NCBI GenBank assembly: GCA_034509425.1
Contig: JAVTVJ010001355.1
Coordinates: forward strand, 186,001 to 250,000
Length of the DNA: 64,000 nt
Source: Eopsaltria australis
Taxonomy: Eukaryota > Chordata > Aves > Passeriformes > Petroicidae
Direction: 5' to 3'
In this document: piece by piece, positions 1 through 9,840 of the stretch
Numbering within the stretch: the stretch's first letter is position 1
Layout of the letters: each line of letters starts with the position of its first letter
Made by a program: the position numbers and the translations under genes
The notes under the pieces: model-generated
The model's database searches: none
Told to the model about the DNA's origin: nothing
Seen by the model: only the letters and a program-made list of their open reading frames with translations

Positions 1-989
1 TAATGAATCAGGCAGAACAGGCACAGGGCTGTCAGCAGCAGAGCTCCAGCCTGACTAAATCCAATTTCCACTCCAGGACAGGACCTGGATTCTCCTTCTC
101 TGCCTAAACTCCCTCGGGCAAGTCTCCTAAAGCTGGATTAGCCATGGAGCAGCATCCCTGGTGCCCTTCCCAGGGCTGGGTGCTGCCCACCAGGGCTGAT
201 CCCCTCCGTGCTCCCTTCCAAGGCTCCTTCCAAGAGGCTCTGGAAGGCTTAGGCTGTAATTGCTTGTAAACCACTTAGGCAGTAAGTGATACAGAAATCC
301 AAGTGGTAATTGTAGCAGAGGCTCGAGATTAATCTATTTTTGGCTTGTCAGACGTTCTCGTGGACCTGGTTCAAGGCAGTCACTGAAAGCTGTAAAGTGT
401 CCAAAAAGTGACAGGGAAAAAGAGTTTGATTAAAACCATTCCAGAGGCAAATCCAATCTTCAAGACACTCTCTGCATCCTCTTGGTGTGGCCTGCAGAGG
501 AGGCACTGGTGAACATTTACCCTTTCAGTTTAACCATCCCAATGGAGGGACACGAAAACCTCTCTGTGCAATTCCACCTGGAGGCTTCCTCCCACACTGA
601 AACATTGCTCAGCTGTCCAGTTTTGTTGGATTTCCCTCAGAGATGCCCAATAATCCTCTTGGTGTGGCCTGCAGAGGAGGCACTCGTGAACATCTCCTGG
701 GCAGAGACCTGGGGAGAGCCACAGAAAGTTTTATGTCAAAAGAAAAGGTGCTCTGATTTTGGATTCCCAAAGCAGAACTGTGCAGGGAAAATCAGTGAAA
801 AAGGTAACAGAGTCTGCCAAGAGGGGATGAGGAGCTTGTCCTGATCCAGGAATCAGGGCTGTGATGGCTGAAGAACATCCCACAGGTTCTGTTTTGCGGT
901 AATTAAGAGCAGACACTCGTTAGTGACCAGAACCCCTGCAGGGTGCTCTGCCTTGGGGCTGTTCCCCACAGGACACCGTGGGATGTTTG
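1..989. other. Unique non-coding stretch
   Basis: No gene-like frame or recognised mobile element is visible, apart from a 40-bp direct repeat listed separately. The open frames here are short and lack protein-like composition. It is probably intronic or intergenic. Confidence 0.6.
477..694. repeat. Direct repeat of about 40 bp, offset 177 bp
   Basis: A stretch of about 40 bp containing 'cttggtgtggcctgcagagg' occurs at 477-516 and again at 654-693 in the same orientation. There is only a mismatch or two in the core. The sequence between the copies is not obviously duplicated, so this is either the remnant of an old tandem duplication or a short templated copy. Both copies fall in one open frame (482-844, plus), which is why that frame shows an internal repeat. 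Confidence 0.8.
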
Positions 990-1046
990 GACACCTGGAC
1001 CTGATGGTCCTAAAGATCTTTTCCAATGTAATGATCCCAGGATTCT
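990..1046 (+). mobile_element. CR1-like LINE 3'-end fragment
   Basis: The stretch reads like a decayed CR1 3' terminus: 'gatggtcctaaagatctttt' followed by a diverged 'ccaa...gattct' ending. It is short and diverged, so the assignment is tentative. Confidence 0.35.
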
Positions 1047-1604
1047 CTGACTGCCAGATGCACGGTTTGGTGCGACTGAAGAACCCAAAACTCTTGGTTT
1101 GTCTCTATCTCCCAGCCATGGGAGCACCAGTTCATTATCAGCTACTCAAAACATCTTTCCCCACAGAGCTGCAACTTCTCCAAACTTTCCACCAACTTCC
1201 ATTTTCTGTAGCCTTGAGGTCAAGATTACCCTTTATTATTTTTTGTTATTTCTCCCATCATTTCCTTCCCATTTACTTTGGATTAGTGGATGTTCTGTCA
1301 ATAAGGACTAATGAAATTCCAGGCCAATATAAACTCTGTCTGCTCCACGAATGATTCTTTTCTCATACAGACTTCCTACGAAATAAAAAGTGACTGATGC
1401 CACAATATGCTTTAATTATTTTCTTCATAAACTATCAAATTAAATTTTAAGAAGCTGGAGATGTTATCTCTTATTAAATTGGGACTGAACTCAGAGATGT
1501 AACTCTTAATGAAACTTCCCACACCAAAAAAGCTTTTTTATAATGTTAATAATTTTCAGCTGCCTGCCATATACAATAACTCACCAAAAGCTTTATGATT
1601 TTCA

Positions 1605-1700
1605 CATTGGGCAGGGACACCTTCCTCTATCCCAGGTTGCTCCAAGCTCCATCCAACCTGGCCTTGGACACTTCCAGATTCTTCTGAACCACATCATTAT
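1605..1700 (-). mobile_element. CR1 LINE 3' fragment, antisense
   Basis: On the minus strand this reads as the standard avian CR1 3' region: the 'gcttggagcaacctggga' motif followed by 'ggtgtccctgccc'. No 5' CR1 sequence or reverse-transcriptase frame is present. This is a dead, severely 5'-truncated copy, as is usual for the family. Confidence 0.85.
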
Positions 1701-1940
1701 ACAGAGCCTCCAATATTTTAGCTGGGATTTTCTGCTCGCTGTATTCTGAATTTCAGCCCCAAAAAGCAGCACTGAGTATCCCAGTGAGGAGCATGGCAGC
1801 ACCAGGAAAGTCAGAGCACACCTGGAAAACACAGACATTAATCAACACCAGCTTCAAGGGAGAAATATCTTCACTAATTTAAGCAGCAAAATATCTCAGA
1901 TTATCAAAGAAAAAGCAGAGAAAAGTTGGTGTGTGAGTAG

Positions 1941-2240
1941 AATCATGGAATCATTAAGGTTGGAAAAGCTCTCTAAGATCTCTGAGTCCAGCCACTGATC
2001 CAACACTGCCAAGCCCACCACTAAATCCTGCCCCAAAGAACCACATCCACACATTCTTTGAAGACCTCCAGGGATGGAGATCCCACCACATCCCTGAGCA
2101 GCCTGTTCCAATGCCTGACCACCCTTTCATGGGAGGAATTTTCCCTGAAATCCCATCTGAACCTCCCCTGGTGCAACTTGAGGCCGTTTCCTCTTGTCCC
2201 ATCTCTTGTTTCCTGGGAGCAGAGGCCAATCCCCACCAGG
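1941..2240 (-). mobile_element. CR1 LINE 3' fragment, antisense
   Basis: The block begins with 'aatcatggaatcattaaggt', the reverse complement of a CR1 3' terminus. It continues through 'gaccacatccacacattc'-type and 'cctccagggatggagatccc' segments to 'ttgaggccgtttcctcttgt'. These are successive parts of the CR1 3' UTR in reverse. Several open frames here on both strands are by-products of this element. Confidence 0.9.
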
Positions 2241-2800
2241 CTGCAACGTCCAATTTGCTTTGGGAAACGCAATGATCAAAATGTGGCACATTCTGGGGCC
2301 AACCAGCAAAGCACAAAACCCACAGAAGTCACTGGATCATATTTTTGGATCCTGCCTTAAGGGGTGAAGAACAGAGTGAGAGATGAAAATGCGGCAGCTG
2401 CTAAAAAATCATTAAAAAGAACAAGGCAGAGATGAGGAAACGCTGAAGTTGCTGGGGGAAAAAAAGAAAGGAACAAAGGCGTGGAAAAAAGATTCTCAGT
2501 CTGCCAAAGTTTGCACAGTTTCATAAAATGTACAAATGCAGCAGAGAGAAAGGGAAAGGAGCAAATAAAGCAGCTCCTGGCTGGGCTGGGGGTGGAGCAC
2601 ACAGGTGAATTCCAGCCTCATTCCCAGCCCTGGTATCAGAGTGCTCAGCACAGCGTGTCCTCCCTCCCAGAGCCCCCCAGATTCATTCCAGCTCAGCTGT
2701 GGACAAAATTCCTTCTGGTCACTCAGTGGCTTAATATCTGTGTCCTCCTTTTGGCCAAGAACACCTGAATCCCACCATGGACAAACCATTCCTCATCCAG
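2241..2800. other. Unique non-coding stretch
   Basis: This A/G-rich stretch has no recognisable gene or mobile element. It ends at the decamer array. Confidence 0.5.
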
Positions 2801-3094
2801 TCATGGACAGAAATGGACAGTCATGGACAGAAATGGACAGAAATGGACAGTCATGGACAGAAATGGACAGTCATGGACAGAAATGCACAGTCATGGAGAG
2901 TCATGGACAGAAATGAACAGTCATGGACAGAAATGAACAGTCATGGACAGAAATGAACAGTCATGGACAGAAAGGGACAGTCATGGACAGAAATGAACAG
3001 TCATGGACAGAAATGGAGAGTCATGGACAGAAAGGGACAGTCATGGACAGTCATGGACAGTCATGGACAGAAATGAACAGTCATGGACAGAAAC
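2801..3094. repeat. 10-bp-phased minisatellite (20-bp higher unit)
   Basis: Decamers of the form 'tcatggacag' and 'aaatggacag' or 'aaatgaacag' alternate for about 29 units. There is no insertion or deletion: every unit stays in 10-bp register across 294 bp and differences are substitutions only. Because 10 bp is not a multiple of three, the reading frame repeats every 30 bp. This creates artefactual plus-strand frames rich in Met-Asp-Arg-Asn-Gly. Confidence 0.97.
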
Positions 3095-4019
3095 GCTGAT
3101 TTTTCCAAATGGAAATTTCTCTGTTGTTGTTGGTAAGACACTGCTGTACTTTTTTTTTTTTTTCTGCTTCATTTTATTCATGAGCTGAAGTGACTTTGGG
3201 CAGTCACAAACCGATTTTTCACTGTGTTCTGAACAGATGGTTGTTCCAAGAATACCAGCATCCTGGCAGTGTCAAACAGCCTTGACCTTCCCAAGCAGCG
3301 CTGCAGAATTTTTGTCAGAAGGGAAGAAATAAAGAGCCACTCACGTAGTCCCAATTTTATTCTGGATTATTAAACACAGTGGACAATGGAAGCTCAAACT
3401 GTGCTCAAGGAAAAGCTGAGATTCAGCCCCAGAGAAGCAGGAGTGGCTTCTGGAATCACTGGTGGTGCACAGACAGCTCCAAGGTCACATCAGACCCCCT
3501 TTGCAGCAGCAGAAGAGTGAAGAGATTGGTGGGAGCTCCCCCACACCATCTCCAGCTCATCCTGCCCCAAGGAGCTGCTGTGATGGGCTGTGCAAAGCCC
3601 GAAATAAAACCCACAAAATTTGCCAATCCTCAAGTTCAGGCTTTGCCCAGCAAGGGTCCAGTTACAATTTCCCAGTTATAAATAGCTGGAGTTCACTGTG
3701 AGCCTTCAGCAGCCGTGGGCTGGCTCAGCTTTGGGGACCTTTGCAGACAGAGCCTTCAGAGGGAAGGCAGCTCATTTTGTTCTGCTTTTGAATTTTTTTT
3801 AGAGATATAATCCTATTTTTAAGATCATTTAAATATCATCTGTGCTTAGTTCTCCAGAAGCCACATAAGAGGGAAAAAAAACCCAAAAAAAACCCCAAGT
3901 CAATTTTACTGCAGTTAAATCCCCATGTCCTTAATCTCCAGGAAGAGAGAGGCTGGATTCCTTCCTGGAGACAATCCTGCTTTTTTAGCCCTCGTGAATT
4001 ACTTTGTACCTGATTGATG
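3095..4019. other. Unique non-coding stretch
   Basis: No gene or recognised mobile element is seen. A poly-T run near 3151-3163 and an A-rich run near 3868-3895 are the only low-complexity pieces. Confidence 0.5.
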
Positions 4020-4750
4020 TCTATCAAGATCTAAAAACTTCGGGGGCAGCACCCAGGGAGCAGCTCCTGTCACGAGATCAATACCTCATTATGGATTAAA
4101 CATGAAAGTTAAGCCGCCCTTAGTTCCCAGTTGACAAAGAGCGGCGTAAATTCCACGCTGGCATTTGGGGGATTTTGTGCAAATTACTCCAATGACCTCC
4201 TGCTAAGAGCAGGTGAAGAGCTGTCACCCTGGCAGCCAGAACAGCCTCTGAGGTATCACAGAGGGATTTGGGAAGGAGTCCAGGGTTAGGCAGAGGAAGG
4301 GAGCCCAGTAATCCCTTGGATGGCAGGGGAGGATCCCAAGGCGGACGGAGCGGGAGGTCGACGCTCCGCTGCGTTCTGAAGACGACCACGTGTGAGGAGT
4401 GGTTGGGTTAAACCAGCTGGCAGCTGAAACTCTGCTCTGGAGCAGGAGGCAATTACAGATGGATAAAGCAGGAGCACTTCTGAGCGAAATCCCTTCCATT
4501 CTGAGGCGTCTGAAGTGACGGAACGTCTTGGGAAAAGGCAAATCCAGCTCTTTAGAGCAAAGCGTGTTCCTTGGTGCCGCCTGCCCTGGGTACTCTCTGC
4601 CTTTTAATGCTGTTGAGAACCACTCATTACTCCTGTGACTCAGAGGTTTAACTAATTCCCAGCAAAGCTCTGTATCCAGGGAGAAGAAAGCTCTGCTCGG
4701 AGGGTCAGCACTGAGCCTCCAGCAGAATGTGGGCAGGGGAACCACTTGGC
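4020..4750. other. Repeat-free block with locally retained CpG
   Basis: No CR1 or tandem repeat is visible. CpG dinucleotides cluster around 4335-4390, including 'ggcggacggagcgggaggtc' and a 'cacgtg' E-box at 4388. Most surrounding DNA is CpG-poor. A 173-codon minus-strand frame (4224-4745) covers the block, but its composition is unremarkable and I recognise no family. It may be a regulatory or conserved non-coding element; only cross-species alignment can tell. Confidence 0.3.
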
Positions 4751-4954
4751 TCCTCTTTTACATAAGGAATAAAATGGGAAAAAACCAAAGGCTGAGAGGC
4801 TGTGGGAGCACAGGGAAAAAACCACAGAATTTAGGGTCAGAAATACTTAGCAGACCAAAAAGTGGAAGATTCTTGCTCTAAAAACAAGGGGTGTGGGCAG
4901 GGGGCACATTTGCCCCTGACCACGACAGAAATCTGGGGCTTCCTGATTCGTGCA

Positions 4955-5205
4955 ACTGATGACAAGGGACAGGGCTTCAAAACCCTGGGAAGGTTCAGGT
5001 TGGATATCAGGAAAAATTATTCCCTGAAAGAGAGGTTAAACACTGGGATGGGCTCCCCAATCCAGGTGGAATCACCATCCCTGGAAGTGTTCAGAAAACC
5101 AAGCAGAGGTGACACTTGGTGATGTGGCTCAGGTGCCGTGGTGCTCAAAGGTTGGAATTGATGACCTTGGAGCTCTTTTCCAGCCCTACTGTTCAGTGAT
5201 TTTAT
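4955..5205 (+). mobile_element. CR1 LINE 3' fragment
   Basis: In order on the plus strand: 'aggttcaggttggatatcag', 'gaaaaattattccctgaaag', a 'gggctccccaatccaggtgg' segment, 'ccatccctggaagtgttcag' and 'gatgaccttggagctctttt'. This is the normal CR1 3' order. It is a truncated non-coding copy. Confidence 0.92.
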
Positions 5206-6233
5206 GTGTCCAGCTTGGAGAGGGAGATCCAAGACAGTAAAAATGCAGCCCAACACATGCAGCGCCAGCATTTCATGCTCTGCCTAAAACCCAATGATTT
5301 TCCTGCACTGGTGTCCCCAGTTTCCCATCATTTCCCATTGCTGGTTTCACCTCTTAATTGTTTAATGATCCGTGGGAAATAGGAGGAGTGATGAACCTCT
5401 CTTCCCTCTCGGCATGTGAGAAAATGAAACCATCCAAGCAATGATCCAAGCTCCACTAAGTGGAAATTTGGCCCTGGAAAATTTCATCCTGGGGTTTTTT
5501 CTGCCTTCACCATTTCCCTTCAGCTGTCAGAGCAGCGAGATGAAATAACATCCTATATTCATAGTGCCATCTGCATTCCAAAAATCTCCTACTGATCAAT
5601 GCAAGTGTCCAAAGAACACTTCCAATTTGTCACAATAACCTTCAAAACTTGACAGAAAATCATGCAAGTTATTTCTTTCGGATCTCTCTGTATCTTGTGA
5701 TTATTTATACTTTGCCAATACAATTCTAAACACTTCCCTTTGCATTTCCCATATTTCTCAGAAGAACTGAGAGGTAAAAACCTGCAATGGGTTTATTTTG
5801 CTCTCTGGGCTCCTGTTTTGTATTTCTGGACATTTAAGAAACACTGGGATGACTTCACTTGGAGCAGGACCAAAAATGAGTTTGAAAAGGCTTCAAACTG
5901 ACACGTCTCAGAATATCAATAACCAGGCTGCTTTGCTCGATTCCACTCGTTGTTTTTTTTCCTCTTTTATAACAAATTTCAGATTTTAATGGGAACGACT
6001 GCACTAAAAAGTGGGGTTTAAGCATCAAGCACGAGAACCCTGTTTGAAAACTTTCATTTTAGCCTTTGAAAAAAGGCAAAAAACATGAAATGCCAGAGGT
6101 CTGAGCTCCCTGAGCAAGGTGCTCAGTGGCTTTAGGAGTCAGGTGCTCCCTGTGGCTGTTGTTACTGGCACTGAGCTGGTGGGTGAAGCTCACCCTGTGT
6201 GGTGCCTCCTCTCCTCCCCGTGCACATCTGGCC
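5206..6233. other. Unique non-coding stretch
   Basis: This A/T-leaning sequence has no recognised gene or repeat. The part from 5640 to 5760 has the irregular, repeat-free look of a possible conserved element, but nothing decisive is visible. Confidence 0.5.
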
Positions 6234-6295
6234 AGCTGTGGGTGCTCCAGCTGTGGGTGCTCCAGCTGTGGGTGCTCCAGCTGTGGGCAGCTGTT
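6234..6295. repeat. 15-bp tandem repeat, about 4 copies
   Basis: Four near-identical copies of 'ctgtgggtgctccag' occur in tandem. The 15-bp unit preserves reading frame, which explains the short Cys-Gly-Cys-Ser-Ser and Gln-Leu-Glu-His-Pro repeats in overlapping frames. Confidence 0.95.
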
Positions 6296-6329
6296 GGGCA
6301 GATGCTGCTCCTGCCACTTCCATCCCTTC

Positions 6330-6620
6330 AGTGCTGCCTTTTCCCCCAACCTGGGAAAGAAACTCGAGATCATTTTAGCAAGGAGGTGAATCAAAGGGGA
6401 TCTTTATTTGGAAGCTCTTCAGGAGCAGTTATGGACAGGTGTCCATAAAAGCCCAACCCCTCCAGGGGTGAGGACATATTTATAGCTTTTAGGAAATTAG
6501 CAGAATTGATTAAAAGCACCAATTAGGAGGACAAGTGGTGATTCAATTCCCCCCCAGATGCAGCCCCTTCTCTGGAGCCCCTCTCAGCACTGGCTGGGCT
6601 TTGTTGATGAAAATGTACCT
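6330..6620 (-). mobile_element. Candidate endogenous-retrovirus LTR fragment, antisense
   Basis: On the minus strand an A/T-rich TATA-like element ('ctataaatatg', about 6476-6486) is followed about 70 bp later by a polyadenylation signal AATAAA (6403-6408). The downstream sequence resembles R/U5. This spacing fits a retroviral LTR core. I could not define TG/CA ends or a target-site duplication, so the limits are approximate and the call is tentative. No gag, pol or env frame lies nearby. Confidence 0.35.
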
Positions 6621-7510
6621 CAGAGTTGTTCTGGGCCTTGGTTCCCAGGAAGAACCGAGATAGGACAGGGCCTGGCACCCCCAGGGCTTGGAGCTCTGGG
6701 ATTTGTTTTGTCTTTCTGCTTAGGGAAAGACCATGGAAAAGTACTGGGAAAACCAGCTATGAATACAATAGGAACAGAGCTCCAAATGTGTGTGCAAAGA
6801 GTACAGGGAACATAGAAAAGGAAAAAGGCAGAAACCAAACAGCATCAAACCCAGTCAGGGTTAGGAGGCATCAAAGCTTACAGGAGAAATGTATTCAAAC
6901 CTCTGAACAGCATCTCCAGCTGGATGCATCCAGCTCTGAGCAGGAATCCAGGGAAGAGCCTGATCTGCTGGGATCTGTTGGGAATATGAACCACAGAGCT
7001 CTGTGAGGCTTGAGGGAGCAGCTCTCTGAGCTTCCAGACCAATTTTCCTGACATGGAGCACGTTTGAAATGCACTCAGCACTGGGAAATGCAGATTGCAC
7101 TGCTGGTCTATAAAAAGCTCAGTTTAAATAACAACTCCAGAGCTTTACCAGGGACAGTTTTCTAGGACATCAGGCAGAGCCCTGGGATGAGCTTGTAAAG
7201 GTCAAGCCATAAGCAACTGTCTGGACAAATTTTATGGCTGGGAGCTAATAAACAAAAAAAGAGTGAAGGAAGTGGTCAATAGCCATTACCAGCCACAAAA
7301 ACAGAGCCTGTGTGCTGCAAAAAGAACTCAACAAATCAGTGGTGGCTGTGCTGAGAAACCCATCAGAGAATTCACGGAACTTGGAGAGCAAATCCAGTGG
7401 CTGCTGCTTTAAATTCTGCACTTGCATTAAAAATTCATGGGAGTATTTATAGCCAAGTTAAAATAAAGCACCAAAACACAGCCCTGGTGGTGCTCACAAC
7501 CTGTTGCTGT
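6621..7510. other. Unique non-coding stretch
   Basis: No gene or clear mobile element is seen. The region just after the LTR-like block may belong to the same element, but I cannot show it. Confidence 0.4.
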
Positions 7511-7849
7511 GGGGGAAGGAAAAAAGGAAGGAAGGAAGGAAGGAAGGAAGGAAGGAAGGAAGGAAGGAAGGAAGGAAGGAAGGAAGGAAGGAAGGAAGGA
7601 AGGAAGGAAGGAGGAGGGAGGGAGGGAGGGAGGAGGAGGGGGAGGGAGGAGGGAGGGAGGAGGGAGGGAGGGAGGAGGAAAGGAAGGAAGGAAGGAAGGA
7701 AGGAAGGAAGGAAGGAAAAAGAAGGAAGAAAGGAAGGAAGGAAGGAAGGAAGGAAGGAAGGAAGGAAGGAAGGAAGGAAGGAAGGAAGGAAGGAAGGAAG
7801 GAAGGAAGGAAGGAAGGGAGGGAGGGAGGGAGGGAGGAAGGAAGGAAGG
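7511..7849. repeat. Polypurine (GGAA)n / (GGGA)n microsatellite
   Basis: About 340 bp of nearly pure purine on the plus strand: long GGAA runs with a central GGAGG/GGGA-rich segment near 7611-7680 and another near 7815-7840. Mirror-symmetric polypurine tracts of this length can adopt triplex (H-DNA) structure. The Lys-Glu-Gly-Arg frames on the plus strand and Leu-Pro-Ser-Phe frames on the minus strand are artefacts. Confidence 0.98.
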
Positions 7850-7929
7850 TCAAACACTAAAAATCCCCTCCAATACCACAGGAAAATGAATTCTCTGAGG
7901 AGTGGCACTGGCTCAGGGCTGGTTTCCAC

Positions 7930-8155
7930 ATGGCTGGTGCCATGAGGGAAGGTTTTTAGGATGAGGGTGGGCAGGCCCTGGCACAGGGTGCCCAGAGAAG
8001 CTGTGGCTGCCCCTGGATCCCTGGCAGTGCCCAAGGCCAGGCTGGGCAGGGTTTGGAGCAGCCTGGGACAGTGGGAGGTGTCCCTGCCATGGCAGGGGTG
8101 GCGCTGGATGGGCTTTAAGTCCTTCCCAGCCCAAATCAGTCTGGGATTCTCTGGT
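7930..8155 (+). mobile_element. CR1 LINE 3' fragment
   Basis: The plus strand carries 'agagaagctgtggctgcccc', 'gatccctggcagtgcccaag', 'gagcagcctgggacagtggg' and 'aggtgtccctgccatggcag', then a '...cagtctgggattct' terminus. This is the canonical avian CR1 3' order. It begins about 80 bp downstream of the polypurine tract. Confidence 0.95.
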
Positions 8156-8859
8156 CCACAGCTCCCCCTCCCAGAGAAGCTCTGGGAAGTAGAAGGTGGA
8201 AATGTCAAATGAAGAGAAATTGGCCAATTTATTCAATGACAACACACAAAGAAATAAATGTGGCACCCAGGCAGCAGCTTGGAGGCCAAAAATTAACTGT
8301 GGGTAAAAGGTGTGAGTGCCTAATTTCTCATCTATTTACTAAGAGAATCAGAAACCCCAGAGAGGAGCAGAGTTCTGTGAACCAGCAGGGTCCCACCTCC
8401 TGAATTTCACAGAGTTCTCTGAGTTCTGGTTGACTCCTCCCAGAGATTCCCTTACATTTATTCATTTAATTGTTATAACTGAATGTTATTGACAACAATT
8501 GATAAGAGGTTAAAGCTCACCCAAACACTGAGAAAAACCGTCCATTCCCAGCTCTGCCATTGCACAGCAATGACTGCAAGGATTCTGAGACTGAAATCCA
8601 GCTTCTCTAGAGCAAAACTGCACAGAATTATTCCAGGTAGAAGAGCCCACACATCTTCCTTGCCCACAGACCTGCAGCACAGAAATGCAGCAGAGCAGCT
8701 CAATTACCAACAGTTAAAGCACAGCAGGATGTTCAGTTTTCTAATTGAATACACTCAGTTACAAGCAATAAATAAAATAAAGAGAACATTTCCAACGAAT
8801 AAAAACACACCTTTGAATAAAATACATTCTCATTAGGAGAAATGATGAGTGCTCCAAAA
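8156..8859. other. Unique non-coding stretch
   Basis: No gene or recognised repeat is visible. Confidence 0.5.
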
Positions 8860-9035
8860 AAAAAATCACCGAGCTGCTTCCGTGACAGGCGATTTTTAAT
8901 CAAAGAGAGTTGTATGCAAATTGAGGAAAGCAAATCTCTAAAGGAATAATAGTCTGCCTTAATAGTCCTATTTTTTTCCTGTATAGCTGCTATGGATGCT
9001 GTGTTATAATTGGGGCTGTATGGTGTCCTTCAAAG
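8860..9035. promoter_or_regulatory. Candidate conserved non-coding element with an octamer
   Basis: This A/T-rich but non-repetitive block contains the POU octamer 'atgcaaat' (8913-8920) and a nearby 'gatttttaatcaaag' element. It is free of mobile-element sequence and looks complex. That is typical of deeply conserved enhancers, but the sequence alone cannot show conservation. Confidence 0.25.
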
Positions 9036-9769
9036 CTTGTGCAATATTTTCCAGAGCAGGAATATAAAGTTTAAAAAAAAAATTAAAAATTAGAAAATTT
9101 AGGTTTTGAGGCAGCTCGCAGAACAACATTTCCAATTTGTATTTAAATCAATCATTCTAATTAATGATCAGTGTTAGGGGATTAAAACTGCAGGCTCCTA
9201 CCACTGTACATAAAATTTTAGAGGCTCTGTTGGTCACAATAATCTGCATTCAGAGCCTGTGCTGATCTCCCAACTCCTGCAATCCACAGCAGCTCTTGGG
9301 CAAACTCCACCCCACCTTTTCCAACCCCTCACTCAGGCTGAGCAGGACAAGAATTCCTGCCATGGGAGCACAGGAATTCCCTGTGAGCACAGACAGGGAA
9401 TGGCTGAGGTGTCCCAGGATGAGCTGAACGCTGAATTTCTGCTCCACACATCCTGTAATGTACACAACCCACATGGGAATTCATTCTCCAGCAGCCACCG
9501 AGCACTAATGGATTTAGGAACCCCCTGGAAATGAAGTGTGGAGTTCCAGGCACGGGGAAGGATTAATCTTTATTTCACAGCTCACCAGGCTCACTGCAAT
9601 GATGGTGGGAATTCACTGCTGGCTGTGGGACGTGGGGGGGAACAAGGGAAATATTTGCAGTGGGGTTTTTTTTTTTTTTTCAAGTTCACCTTCAAGTTTT
9701 AGAAAATTCCTGGTTCTCCTCACTGGGAAAGAATTTAGAATTTTAGGGAAAATATTCCGCATTGATCCA
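9036..9769. other. Unique non-coding stretch
   Basis: No gene is seen. There is a poly-T run at about 9665-9680. Short open frames occur on both strands without recognisable domains. Confidence 0.5.
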
Positions 9770-9840
9770 CATCTCATCAAAAGTTTAGATTGGAAAAGAC
9801 TTTGAAGATCCTCAAGTCCAATAATTGACTTGTTAAAATT
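9770..9840 (-). mobile_element. CR1 LINE 3' terminus, antisense, very short
   Basis: The segment containing 'gattggaaaagactttgaag' followed by 'atcctcaagtccaat' matches the reverse complement of a CR1 3' terminus. Only the last few tens of bases are present. Confidence 0.6.

Noticed and set aside
2801..3094. Possible CRISPR array in the decamer repeat
   Set aside because: There are no unique spacers, the unit is only 10-20 bp, and the sequence context is vertebrate.
7397..8208. Lys/Glu/Gly/Arg-rich (plus) and Leu/Pro/Ser/Phe-rich (minus) frames of up to 253 codons
   Set aside because: They translate the GGAA/GGGA microsatellite and the adjacent CR1.
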